From Brevibacterium sp. S22 (GTDB lineage: Bacteria; Actinomycetota; Actinomycetes; Actinomycetales; Brevibacteriaceae): a stretch of DNA of 64,000 nt. Of this stretch, positions 48,011-56,731 are shown piece by piece. A program made the position numbers and the translations under genes. Below the pieces are notes generated by a model. That model was not told the DNA's origin and searched no databases. It worked only from the letters and a program-made list of their open reading frames with translations. The stretch is from the NCBI RefSeq assembly GCF_004745485.1, contig NZ_RHFG01000012.1:1-64000 (forward strand), given 5' to 3'. The first letter of the stretch is position 1. Every line of letters starts with the position of its first letter.

Positions 48011-48949
48011 ATGAGCCAGAACCCAGCCCCTTACAACCAGCAGCCTCAGCAGAATGTTCCTGCTGGGCAGCCACAATACGCCCAGCCATCGGGCGCTCCT
48101 TTCGAACCCGCCTATCCTCAGGCCGGTGGGCCCGGTTCCTATGGCAGCACCGGCGGTCAGGACCCGCTCGCGGGACGAGGGGGACAGAAGCGCGGAAAGA
48201 ACGTGATGGGAATCATCGCGTTCATCGTTGCGGTAGTCGGTTTTATTTTTGCTTGCGTTCCTGGGGCACTTATTGTCGGTTGGGTTCTTCTTCCAGCCGC
48301 ATTTTTGCTTTCGATCATCTCCTTCTTCTTGAAAGGTAAGAAGGGTTTTTCCATTGCGGCCCTAATCATTTCGGTCGTGGGAACGATTGTCGGTATTCTT
48401 GTCTTCTTCTTCGTTGTCGCATCTTCGTTCGACGAGGCGTTCAGCGATGAGGTGTCCGCCGACACGCCAGTGCAGGAAGCAGATAGCGCTGCAGTCGAAG
48501 AAGGTGGAGACGCTGGGGAGGAAGGCACACGGGAAAACCCATACGCTATCGGTACCAAGATCAGTACCGATGACTGGGATATGACGATTACCGATGTGAC
48601 CTTGGACGCCACGGACGAAGTTCTCGCAGAGAATGAATTCAACGAAGCGCCAGACTCCGGGAACCAGTACATGCTTATTGACGTCGAGCTGACCTATAAG
48701 GGCGATGAGCCTGGCGGTGAAATGCCAATGTCGACCGTCGAGTATGTGACGTCAGGAGGCAATACCTTTGATGGTCTCGACGACATGGTTGTTGCACCGA
48801 ATGCGCTGGACGAGATGGAGAATCTGTATAACGGTGCTTCGGCATCAGGATCCGTTGCCATCCAGATCCCCACTGAAGACGCTGAGTCAGGAGTGCTCGC
48901 GGTGAGTCCTGACATGTTTGCGGACAAGGTGTTTGTTGCCGTCAAGTGA
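48011..48949 (+). CDS. DUF4190/DUF4352-like membrane-anchored protein
   Basis: A 312-residue protein: a Pro/Gln/Gly-rich cytoplasmic N-terminus (about 1-60), two or three hydrophobic helices (about 65-140, the DUF4190-like pattern) and an extracytoplasmic beta domain resembling DUF4352 (about 175-312, NPYAIGTKISTDDWDMTITDV, YMLIDVELTYKGD). Such proteins are common in actinobacteria and are thought to be surface or stress-linked; no function is known. The AT-rich codon use in the helix region differs from the flanking core genes, and the 254 bp upstream show no gene. Confidence 0.75.
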   Translation: MSQNPAPYNQQPQQNVPAGQPQYAQPSGAPFEPAYPQAGGPGSYGSTGGQDPLAGRGGQKRGKNVMGIIAFIVAVVGFIFACVPGALIVGWVLLPAAFLLSIISFFLKGKKGFSIAALIISVVGTIVGILVFFFVVASSFDEAFSDEVSADTPVQEADSAAVEEGGDAGEEGTRENPYAIGTKISTDDWDMTITDVTLDATDEVLAENEFNEAPDSGNQYMLIDVELTYKGDEPGGEMPMSTVEYVTSGGNTFDGLDDMVVAPNALDEMENLYNGASASGSVAIQIPTEDAESGVLAVSPDMFADKVFVAVK

Positions 48950-49016
48950 CTCACTAGGTCGCAAGAAGACATGGTTCCTCCTGGCGCAGTTCTCGCTTCG
49001 TCAGACTGCCTTGGAT

Positions 49017-49053
49017 GTATCGGTACCGCAGATTCTGCGGTACCGATACTTTT
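49017..49053 (+). terminator. Intrinsic terminator after the DUF4352-like gene
   Basis: GTATCGGTACCGCA at 49017-49030 pairs perfectly with TGCGGTACCGATAC at 49036-49049 and is followed by TTTT. The remaining stretch to 49314 (about 260 bp before pabAB) shows no convincing gene or other structure. Confidence 0.92.
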
Positions 49054-49314
49054 GACGTTCTGTTGAACCACGCTGGATCCCTATCGGTCGTTCAGCGCTT
49101 GTATGAGTCTGGTTGACCACGCACCTTTCGAATTGACCGGCGGCCGCTCGTTCTCGGAGAATGATGAAGCAATCGATGCATGGTTGTTGAGTAGCATCAG
49201 GGTCACTTCGTAGTCGGCTGAATCTGTCCATGCCGCGGTTCGCACCAATCGATCGAACTGCAGTCTTTGCCAGAGCGATTGGTATGGCGATCACCTACTG
49301 GCGAGGAGGCAGCT

Positions 49315-51687
49315 GTGGTTCGCACATTGCTCATCGACAACGCCGATTCATTCACACTCAATGTTTTCCACCTCCTCGCCGAGGTGAATGGTTGCGTCCC
49401 GACACTCGTGGCTAATGATTGGGCGGAGTTCTCGGCCGACGTGCTGACTGAGTTCGACAACATCGTCATCTCTCCGGGGCCCGGAACACCGGAGAAACCG
49501 GCAGACTTCGGAATCTGCACCGAGGTGATCGCACAGTCGCCGATTCCCATCCTCGGAGTGTGCCTCGGACACCAGGGGATTGCACACGTGCATGGTGGAG
49601 CGGTGGCGTATGCTCCCGAACCCCGACACGGTCGAGTGTCTCCGATCAGACATTCCGGCACCGGACTCTTCGCTGGCCTTCCGTCACCGTTCTCGGCGGT
49701 GCGGTACCACTCACTCGCGGTCACCGAACTGCCCGAGTCACTTGAAGCTACTGCTTGGTCCGAAGATGGTGTCATCATGGCACTGCAACATCGGACCAGA
49801 CCGCAGTGGGGAGTTCAGTTCCACCCGGAGTCGATTGCTTCCGAGGGAGCCCGAGCACTACTGCAGAACTTTGCGCAACTGACGATAGAGTCCCGCGGTC
49901 GAGGAGCGAGTACTCCAGGAAGTGCCGAAAAGAACCCGGCCGGCGAGAGCATTTCGATTGGTGTAGGTACCATTTCAGGTGCCGACGTTCCCGCGGGGAC
50001 GCGCTCAGCTTTCGGGTCTCCCAAGATCACTGATCATTTCCGCGAACGACCACGCCGCTACATTCTCGATACCGACGAACTGCCGCAGACGGTCTCCGAT
50101 GCACGCCTCTTCACCGAACTCTTTGGCAACGAGCCAGAGTCCGTGTGGCTCGACGGGAATCTCCCCGGTAACGCCTCTTCGAGGTTCTCGATCATGGGCG
50201 CTCCGACGGGTCCGCTGACCGAGGTCGCGACTGCCTCGGTGCCGGAGGGAACTGTCAAAGTCCGAACGAACAATGACGGATCAGAGACTTCCATTGAGAC
50301 CTCCGGTTTCTTCGACTGGCTCGACGGTGAACTCGCCGACAGGGAAGTTGAACTCTCTGCCATAGGAGAGGAGAGCTCGGACCTGCCGTTCGAGTTCCGC
50401 CTCGGGTGGGCCGGCTATCTCGGCTACGAGCTCAAAGCCGAGGTCGGCGCGCCGAACCCGCACGAGTCCGACCTGCCTGACGCTGTGATGATGTTCCTCG
50501 ACCGTGGTCTCGTCATCGATCACGACACTGACCGCATCCATCTCCTTGCGCTGCGTGAGCCTGATGATCCTGCGGGCAGTGCCGCCTCGCAGCAGTGGTT
50601 CGACGATATCCGTGCACGGATCGCTGCTATCCCCGCTCACGACGTCGGTGAACTCGTTCGACCGAGGGCAGCCTCGGCGCGGGTTGAGGACACAACCCAC
50701 GCAGACCACACACGCCCACGACTGTCGGCCCGGCACAGCCAGCAGGACTACCTCAGGCTCATCGACCGGGTGCAGCAAGAGATCACCGACGGCGAGACCT
50801 ACGAGGTGTGTCTGACGAACATGCTCGAGGCCACGGTCGATCCACATGAGGACGCACTGGCGATGTACCTGCGTCTGCGAGTGGACAATCCGACGCCATT
50901 CGGAGCGTTCATCCGGACCCGGGACTCAACGATCCTCAGCACGTCGCCGGAGCGATTCCTGCGCATTGACGCCCGTGGGCGAGTGGAGTCGAAGCCGATC
51001 AAGGGCACGCGTCCCCGCGGGGACACACTCGAGGAAGACGCGGCGATCAAGGCCGAGTTGGCTGCCTCGGTGAAGGATCGGTCGGAGAATCTCATGATCG
51101 TCGATCTGGTTCGGCACGACCTCGGGCGCACGGCGGAACTCGGATCGGTTCAGGTGGACACGCTCTTTGGCATCGAGTCATATGCGACGGTGCATCAGAT
51201 GGTGTCAACGGTGAGCTCACAAGTGGATGAACAGAGCAGTCCGGTGGAGTGTGTGCGGGCGGCATTCCCGCCGGGGTCGATGACCGGGGCACCGAAGTTG
51301 CGGACGATGGCGATCATCGACGAGCTCGAGGCCGGCGCGCGTGGGGTATACAGCGGTGCGGTCGGATACTTATCGCTGAACGGTGCCGTTGACCTCAGCG
51401 TTGTCATCCGCACCCTCGTGGTCCGTGACGAGACCTGGAGGTATGGGGTCGGTGGGGCGGTTGTCGCGTTGTCGGACTCGGATGAGGAGTATGCGGAGAC
51501 CGTGCTGAAGGCGGAGCCGCTGCTGCGGTTGTTTGGTGGAGCGGAGTTCCCTGGTGTGAGCGACCGGAATGACGGGAGCGGAGTCAACTGTGATTATGGA
51601 GACGGTATCCATACGGTGATCCGCGCCGAGGTGGCTGGTGCTGCCAACGACAACATAGCCGAGGGTGCAAGTGGAGTAGACCGATGA
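49315..51687 (+). CDS. pabAB: Fused aminodeoxychorismate synthase (PabA-PabB)
   Basis: Makes 4-amino-4-deoxychorismate from chorismate and glutamine for folate. The 790-residue protein joins a class I glutaminase (about 1-200; ISPGPGTPEKP, nucleophile Cys83 in GVCLGHQG, FHPES) by a polar linker to a PabB chorismate-binding domain (about 270-750; QEITDGETYEVCLTNML, SPERFL, KPIKGTRPRG, ENLMIVDLVRHDLGR, PPGSMTGAPKLRTM). GTG 49315 has GAGGAGG 6 nt upstream. Anthranilate synthase is a less likely alternative, because pabC overlaps the 3' end. Confidence 0.93.
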   Translation: MVRTLLIDNADSFTLNVFHLLAEVNGCVPTLVANDWAEFSADVLTEFDNIVISPGPGTPEKPADFGICTEVIAQSPIPILGVCLGHQGIAHVHGGAVAYAPEPRHGRVSPIRHSGTGLFAGLPSPFSAVRYHSLAVTELPESLEATAWSEDGVIMALQHRTRPQWGVQFHPESIASEGARALLQNFAQLTIESRGRGASTPGSAEKNPAGESISIGVGTISGADVPAGTRSAFGSPKITDHFRERPRRYILDTDELPQTVSDARLFTELFGNEPESVWLDGNLPGNASSRFSIMGAPTGPLTEVATASVPEGTVKVRTNNDGSETSIETSGFFDWLDGELADREVELSAIGEESSDLPFEFRLGWAGYLGYELKAEVGAPNPHESDLPDAVMMFLDRGLVIDHDTDRIHLLALREPDDPAGSAASQQWFDDIRARIAAIPAHDVGELVRPRAASARVEDTTHADHTRPRLSARHSQQDYLRLIDRVQQEITDGETYEVCLTNMLEATVDPHEDALAMYLRLRVDNPTPFGAFIRTRDSTILSTSPERFLRIDARGRVESKPIKGTRPRGDTLEEDAAIKAELAASVKDRSENLMIVDLVRHDLGRTAELGSVQVDTLFGIESYATVHQMVSTVSSQVDEQSSPVECVRAAFPPGSMTGAPKLRTMAIIDELEAGARGVYSGAVGYLSLNGAVDLSVVIRTLVVRDETWRYGVGGAVVALSDSDEEYAETVLKAEPLLRLFGGAEFPGVSDRNDGSGVNCDYGDGIHTVIRAEVAGAANDNIAEGASGVDR

Positions 51688-52499
51688 CTGTTTGGGTATG
51701 GGACTCGCAGGAGTCCCGATTCGAGGAGGCACCGGAGGACGTCGGAACGTGGACATTGCTAGCGGCGGATTCGTGGTTGGTCGAAGAAGGGCAAGTGAGG
51801 GCGTTCGAACGTCATCGAGCACGATTCGCCGATGCTGCGGTGCAGGTGGGTGTCGGCGCCTTGGTAACTGCCGAATTCTGGGCGTCGGTCGTCGAGAAGA
51901 TCCCGGAGGCAGGGGAGTGGTTCCCGCGAGTGGACGTTCTTGAGACGGCACCGGGCGGCACTCGAGTACTGGCGCTCCGTTTACGGCCAGCACCGCCCCG
52001 GACTCATGAACTGGGAGTCCTCATCCCTCCCTATTTCGATCCGCGTAGCACGCCTGGGCGTAAGGGACCGGATATCGCAATGCTCGAGAACCTGCGGACG
52101 CAGGCTCGGGAAGAGTATGACTGCGACGAAGTGCTCCTGCTCAGCAAAGATGGCTACGTCATCGAGGGTGCGACGACGAGCCTGCTCTGGTGGGACGGAG
52201 ACACGTTATGTGCACCGGACCCAGCCCTGGGTGCCTTGCCGGGGGTGACCTCGGCATTGATCCTCAATGAAGCTCGCGTAAGATCGATCCCGGTCGAGTA
52301 TCACCAGGTGAGGCCCGAAGTGCTAATCCGGCACGAAGCATGGCTGGTTAACGCGTTGCATGGAATCAGACGGGTGTACCAGCTCGTAGACACAAGAACT
52401 GACTCAAGCCCCGTTCATGTTCAGTCCGCAACAGCCGTGGTATTCGGGCGTTGGCGGGAGTGGATGAATTCCCGCCAACGCCGCTTCCTCCGGCAGTAG
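51684..52499 (+). CDS. pabC: Aminodeoxychorismate lyase-like class IV aminotransferase
   Basis: PLP enzyme expected to release pyruvate from aminodeoxychorismate, giving p-aminobenzoate. The 271-residue protein has the lysine in STPGRKGPDIAMLENLR region, the class IV signature EVLLLSKDGYVIEGATTSLLWW and GALPGVTSALIL. It overlaps pabAB by 4 bp (ATGA). A 13-bp inverted repeat lies inside its last codons. Confidence 0.9.
   Translation: MTVWVWDSQESRFEEAPEDVGTWTLLAADSWLVEEGQVRAFERHRARFADAAVQVGVGALVTAEFWASVVEKIPEAGEWFPRVDVLETAPGGTRVLALRLRPAPPRTHELGVLIPPYFDPRSTPGRKGPDIAMLENLRTQAREEYDCDEVLLLSKDGYVIEGATTSLLWWDGDTLCAPDPALGALPGVTSALILNEARVRSIPVEYHQVRPEVLIRHEAWLVNALHGIRRVYQLVDTRTDSSPVHVQSATAVVFGRWREWMNSRQRRFLRQ
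52447..52482 (+). terminator. Terminator-like hairpin inside the pabC 3' end
   Basis: GGCGTTGGCGGGA at 52447-52459 pairs perfectly with TCCCGCCAACGCC at 52470-52482. It ends 17 bp before the pabC stop, so the transcript end and the coding end overlap. Confidence 0.65.
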
Positions 52500-52667
52500 T
52501 TCATCCAACTTGCGGATAATCGCGAGTGCGTTTCTCTATGACTGAGTGCATTGCTCAGTTGGCTGGTAACTCAAGTCATTTTCATTATCGTCGCCGCGAG
52601 ACGATGCGCCGTGATCCAGTGTTGATCCATACCCCATGTCCCATCTGGTCGTGCCGAGCTCCGGGCT

Positions 52668-53465
52668 CTAATACCCCAGCTTTGCATTCGACAAGATTGG
52701 AATGCTCTGCCGCGCTCGTTTCGAGTGGTCAGGATCGATGTCGACGAAGGACAACGACTCTTCACCGCCAAGTTCAAGCAATACATGACCAAATGGGTCT
52801 ACGACAGTGCTATGGCCAACACCAGTTGGAGCCTCGTGTGCTGCCGCCACGCCAGACATCCCAGGGTCTGCTTGGTCGACAGCGACAATAGTCGTATTAC
52901 TATCCAACGCTCGGGCGCGAGTAAGTACCTGCCACTGTTCGACCTTCCCCTCTCCGGCTCCCCATGATGTCGGAACTACAACGACCTGCGCTCCGGACCT
53001 AGAGAGCTCGGCGAACAGCTTGGGAAATCTGATGTCGTAGCAGATGGCCAAGCCGAAAGTTACACTGCCGATGTTGATCGTAAGGACGGAACTGCCGGGT
53101 TCCACAGCTTCAGATTCTCGATAGCCGAAGGCATCATAGGTGTGAATCTTGGCATATGCCGCGCGAGTGCCGTCGGGAAGATACACCGCGGCGAGATTGC
53201 GGACTCGATGGCCAGCTTTCTCGAATTCTCCGATGACGATGCTGATTTCAGCCTCTTGCGCGAGAACTGACACGGTCTTCGTCCAGTATTCTCCGAAATC
53301 AGCACAAGCTTGGGTGAGAGGCGTTCCGAAGGCAGTCATCGTTGCCTCGGGAAACACGATCATCGAGGCGTCACTGTCCGCGGCCTCGAGGACGTATCGT
53401 TTGACCTTGTCTAGGTTGGCATCAACCCGGCCATCAGTATTTATCTGCGCTAGTGCGATCTTCAT
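52668..53465 (-). CDS. Nitrilase/omega-amidase family carbon-nitrogen hydrolase
   Basis: A 265-residue hydrolase with the complete Glu-Lys-Cys triad: Glu40 in VFPEATM, Lys106 in YAKIHTYDAFG and Cys142 in LAICYDIRFP. The Cys-Tyr-Asp-Ile-Arg-Phe-Pro signature points to the Nit/omega-amidase branch acting on amides of dicarboxylates rather than nitriles. ATG 53465 has AAGGG 9 nt upstream; a GTG two codons earlier is possible. It is divergent from a GntR gene and shares an operator with it. Confidence 0.88.
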   Translation of the reverse strand: MKIALAQINTDGRVDANLDKVKRYVLEAADSDASMIVFPEATMTAFGTPLTQACADFGEYWTKTVSVLAQEAEISIVIGEFEKAGHRVRNLAAVYLPDGTRAAYAKIHTYDAFGYRESEAVEPGSSVLTINIGSVTFGLAICYDIRFPKLFAELSRSGAQVVVVPTSWGAGEGKVEQWQVLTRARALDSNTTIVAVDQADPGMSGVAAAHEAPTGVGHSTVVDPFGHVLLELGGEESLSFVDIDPDHSKRARQSIPILSNAKLGY

Positions 53466-53478
53466 GTTCACATCCCTT

Positions 53479-53499
53479 ATAAATACACTTGGTATACAT
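53479..53499. promoter_or_regulatory. GntR operator candidate 1 (nitrilase/gntR promoter)
   Basis: ATAAATAC, 5-nt spacer, GTATACAT. The same 8-5-8 layout as the perfect site at 55625, with a degenerate left half. It sits between the divergent nitrilase and gntR genes. Confidence 0.6.
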
Positions 53500-53506
53500 T
53501 TGATGC

Positions 53507-54163
53507 ATGCCTCCTCAGAAGTCGATGAACAGCCAGCAAAAGGCCTACGAGTACTTGCGGTCAGAGGTACTCGTTGATCCCGCGATCCAAGGGACCTTTC
53601 TGAACGAGCAGAACCTTGCTTCCGAGATCGGGGTGTCGCGCACCCCTGTTCGAGAGGCCCTGCGAGTTCTCGCGACTGAGGGGTTGGTGGAGATGGTCCC
53701 GAACCGAGGAACCTTCGTTTCGAAAGTCAGCCGTCAGCAAGCTCGCGACGTGATGGAACTCAGAAAAATTCTTGAGTGCCACGCCGCGCGTGTCAGCATT
53801 GAACGCGAGCGAACTCCGGTTGACATAATGCTTGAAATCCTCAACAAACAACGTAGCTTCATCAACAGTTCGTCGGACTCTTCCTCAATCGATTTCATCG
53901 CGCTCGACAGGGACTTCCACTTTGAGCTCCTCAAAGCCACCGGCAACTCGGAGATCATTCGTACCTATGATCGACTGCAGACGCGGCAGCGCATCATCGG
54001 TGCTGAGGCTCTCAGTACTTCGACTCGGCGAGAAGCAGTGTGCTTAGAGCACCAAGCCATCGTCGACTGCTTGGAGTCAGGCGATGTCGATCGAGCCGAG
54101 ACTGCAGTGAGCGAGCATATCGATGTGACCGAAGCACACCTGCTGATGGTGCTCTCGGAATAG
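53507..54163 (+). CDS. GntR family regulator, FadR/FCD type
   Basis: A 218-residue regulator with a winged helix at about 10-75 (LNEQNLASEIGVSRTPVREALRVLATEGLVEMVPNRGTFV) and an all-helical FCD effector domain with the metal-ligand style residues LDRDFHFELL and EHQAIVDCLESGDVDRAE. It is flanked by the nitrilase gene, the MHS carrier gene and a DUF2848 gene; matching palindromes in two promoters suggest that it controls all of them. Confidence 0.9.
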   Translation: MPPQKSMNSQQKAYEYLRSEVLVDPAIQGTFLNEQNLASEIGVSRTPVREALRVLATEGLVEMVPNRGTFVSKVSRQQARDVMELRKILECHAARVSIERERTPVDIMLEILNKQRSFINSSSDSSSIDFIALDRDFHFELLKATGNSEIIRTYDRLQTRQRIIGAEALSTSTRREAVCLEHQAIVDCLESGDVDRAETAVSEHIDVTEAHLLMVLSE

Positions 54164-54206
54164 CCGAGGGGTCCGTACTTGCAACTCACACAGAGTCGAG
54201 ACCAGC

Positions 54207-55583
54207 TCAGTTCGCATGTGTTTCATTGTCTGAGCCTGTCGACTGCTGCAAATACTGTAGGTCTTCTGCGGGCACCGAGTTTCTTCCGAGAGCGAGTCCA
54301 ACCAGAGTCAGAACGCAGGCGATCGTCACGTATGTCGCAACTGGTACGAAGTTCTGGTCTCGGCCAGCGAGGACAGTGAACATCAGTGGAGCGAGCGCCC
54401 CTCCGAGCACACCTGCAAATGTGTATGCCAGAGAGGCTCCCGTGTAGCGCAACCTGGGGTGGAACTGCTCAATGACAAATGCTGCTTGTGGGCCGTACAT
54501 CAATGAGTGACAGGTGCCTGCGACAACCATTGACAGTGCCAGGACCCAGAACGGTGCAGAATGAATCGTTGGGAACAGCAGGAAGGCCCAGATCGCTGCG
54601 ATGACTGCGCCAGTCGCATAGACCAGTCGTCGGTTGAACAGATCTGAGAGCCAGCCCGCCAAAGGAATAGTGATGATCTGCGACGCCGACCCGAAGAGCA
54701 CTGCGCTGAGAACAGTGCTGTTTGACAGCCCCTCGCGCTGCACGCTGTAGCTCAGTATGAACACGGTGTAGAGGGCATAGAAGACGTCGGGGCCGATCCT
54801 GGACAGGACGGCAGCTGTCAGTTGTCGGCGCTGTGTTGTGAAGACCTCGGTGATTGGCCGTTCCGCGCGGTCTCCCTTGTCTTGAAGTGACTGGAATATG
54901 GGAGTGTCCTCGAGCTTCAGACGAATCCAGAGACCGAAACCGACAAGGGCAAGCGAAAGAAGGAAAGTGATGCGCCAGCCCCAGCTGTAAAACGCGTCCT
55001 CGCTGAGTGCCATGGTGAGACCGACGAGCACTCCGTTGGCCATCAGATTGCCGGCTGGCGGTCCGATTTGAGCTGCTGATGCCCAGAATCCGCGCTTATT
55101 GGGATCGCCGAATTCGCTCGAGAGAAGTACAGCTCCACCCCATTCGCCACCGACGCCAACACCTTGTGCGAACCGCAGGATGACGAGCAAGACGGCGGCA
55201 GTAATGCCGATGCTGTGATAGGTCGGCAGAAGTCCGATGAGGAATGTGGAAATGCCGATCAGCAAGAGCGTCGCTACGAGAACCTTCTTGCGACCGATGA
55301 TGTCGCCCAGCCTGCCGAAGACGATTCCGCCTAGTGGCCGGGAAATGTATCCGACCGCATAAGTGGAGAACGCTGCGATGGTTGCAGCGTAAGGGTCACT
55401 TGCTGGAAAGAACAGCTGACCCAAGATGAGTGCAGATGACACCGAATAGACGGCGAAGTCGTACCATTCCAAAGTCGTACCGGACAGAGACGCTGCGAAG
55501 GCTTTGTAGAGATCCTTCTTGGCTGGCACGTAGGTTCCTGTCGGCGATGGTGTCGCCTCAGGTCCATTCTGTGGAGTGCTCAC
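54207..55583 (-). CDS. MFS transporter, metabolite:H+ symporter (MHS) family
   Basis: A 458-residue carrier with 12 helices. The MHS pattern is clear: SLSGTTLEWYDFAVYSVSSALIL, the RPLGGIVFGRLGDIIGRKKVL loop, QGVGVGGEWGGAVLL and RITFLLSLALVGFGLWIRLKLEDTPIF. Family members import proline, betaine, citrate, shikimate and other organic acids. GTG 55583 follows GGAGG. A perfect GntR-type operator lies 42 bp upstream. Confidence 0.9.
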   Translation of the reverse strand: MSTPQNGPEATPSPTGTYVPAKKDLYKAFAASLSGTTLEWYDFAVYSVSSALILGQLFFPASDPYAATIAAFSTYAVGYISRPLGGIVFGRLGDIIGRKKVLVATLLLIGISTFLIGLLPTYHSIGITAAVLLVILRFAQGVGVGGEWGGAVLLSSEFGDPNKRGFWASAAQIGPPAGNLMANGVLVGLTMALSEDAFYSWGWRITFLLSLALVGFGLWIRLKLEDTPIFQSLQDKGDRAERPITEVFTTQRRQLTAAVLSRIGPDVFYALYTVFILSYSVQREGLSNSTVLSAVLFGSASQIITIPLAGWLSDLFNRRLVYATGAVIAAIWAFLLFPTIHSAPFWVLALSMVVAGTCHSLMYGPQAAFVIEQFHPRLRYTGASLAYTFAGVLGGALAPLMFTVLAGRDQNFVPVATYVTIACVLTLVGLALGRNSVPAEDLQYLQQSTGSDNETHAN

Positions 55584-55624
55584 GATTACCTCCTTGTAGC
55601 GCTTAGGATGACTCTAAGCAGATC

Positions 55625-55645
55625 GTGTATACAATGAGTATACAC
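55625..55645. promoter_or_regulatory. GntR operator candidate 2 (perfect palindrome)
   Basis: GTGTATAC, 5-nt spacer, GTATACAC: a perfect 8-bp inverted repeat in the divergent promoter between the MHS carrier and the DUF2848 gene. It matches the site before gntR at 53479. Confidence 0.75.
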
Positions 55646-55683
55646 ATGAGATCAATCTGCAACGACGAAGAACGGATCAAACT

Positions 55684-56379
55684 ATGAACAGTGCTCAAGC
55701 ATTGCCTGTGCTGCGCTTCCAGCTACCCGATGGGACAACTGCGGAAGCTACCGTAAAGCGGCTGCTGAATGCTGGATACGCCGGCAAAGACCAGCACGAG
55801 GTACAGGCCCATATCGATGAGTTGGCAAAGCTAGGAGTTCCGGTGCCCGGAACGACCCCTACTCTGTATCCGGTGTCTCCTTATCTCGCGCAGCAGGCTG
55901 ACCGGATCGATGTGCAGCATTCAGAGACTTCTGGTGAGGCGGAATGGGCGATTATCGTTGACAACGATGGTCAAGTCCTCATCACCTGCGCATGCGACCA
56001 TACGGACCGGAAGCTTGAAGCTCACGGAGTTGCATGGTCTAAGAATGCCTCTCCCGATGTTTTGGGTGACCGTGCGTGGCTCTACAGCGACATCGCAGAA
56101 CGATTCGACGAAGTGATCCTGTCTTCTTGGGTCGGCGAAGAGCGAATGGTGATTCAAGAAGGGTCGGCGGCTTCATTGCTTGACCCGGAATATTGGTTGA
56201 ACATCCTTGATGAACGAGGTGAACTCGAACCTGGCACTGTTCTGCTGTCGGGAACGATTCCGATGAACGCTGAAGTCGATCAATTCTCAAGCCGTTGGGG
56301 CGTGTCGCTCGAAGACCCGGAATTTGGAAGGATCAGTTTGGAATACGACATTGTGAAAATGCCTGCTCCTGTCGAATAG
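55684..56379 (+). CDS. DUF2848 family hydrolase-like protein
   Basis: A 231-residue protein resembling DUF2848, a branch of the fumarylacetoacetase-like fold. Landmarks are TPTLYPVSPYLAQQADRIDVQHSETSGEAEW, the CDHTDRKLEAHGVAWSKN motif and LYSDIAERFDEVILSSWV. Fumarylacetoacetase-fold enzymes hydrolyse C-C bonds or decarboxylate 2-oxo acids; DUF2848 itself is uncharacterised. The operator at 55625 places it in the same regulon as the nitrilase and MHS carrier, so it probably acts on the same compound. Confidence 0.8.
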   Translation: MNSAQALPVLRFQLPDGTTAEATVKRLLNAGYAGKDQHEVQAHIDELAKLGVPVPGTTPTLYPVSPYLAQQADRIDVQHSETSGEAEWAIIVDNDGQVLITCACDHTDRKLEAHGVAWSKNASPDVLGDRAWLYSDIAERFDEVILSSWVGEERMVIQEGSAASLLDPEYWLNILDERGELEPGTVLLSGTIPMNAEVDQFSSRWGVSLEDPEFGRISLEYDIVKMPAPVE

Positions 56380-56487
56380 ACGCTAGGAACAGCGTGTGTT
56401 TAGTGGGTGCGGGTGAGAATGTGCGCAGTGCCCAGTTAGCCAGATTGATGGCACCAACATAGACGCCGCACATTGTTGCGGGCTCTG

Positions 56488-56625
56488 TCATTGATCATCG
56501 AGCGGGCCGACAATGCCTAATGCAAACTGACCGTTCCACTGGTTCGGAGCCGACCACGAAGTTTCGGTGCATATCCGGAAGTCGGGTGTGATCACTCTCA
56601 TCGCATTGAGGTTGTTGTCTGGCCG
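56488..56625 (-). pseudogene. Possible C-terminal gene remnant
   Basis: In the 418-bp stretch 56380-56797, which has no full gene, a minus-strand frame of 45 codons reads like protein (RVITPDFRIC, then TSWSAPNQWNG) and ends in a stop at 56488. An in-frame stop precedes it at 56626-56628. I do not recognise the family; it may be the worn end of a lost gene or chance. Confidence 0.25.
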
Positions 56626-56699
56626 CTAGCGTAGCGTAATCACCTACGAGCGAACCAGCTACATGGGTGCTGAAGTATCAGGTCGAAGGACAACTGGCC

Positions 56700-56731
56700 G
56701 ATGGTGGCGGCGATGACTCTCCGCCACCATC
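56700..56731. terminator. Hairpin downstream of the carrier gene fragment
   Basis: GATGGTGGCGG at 56700-56710 pairs with CCGCCACCATC at 56721-56731 around a 10-nt loop, followed by AGTTCTTCT. It can terminate rightward transcription and, on the other strand, the carrier gene that stops at 56798. Confidence 0.7.
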
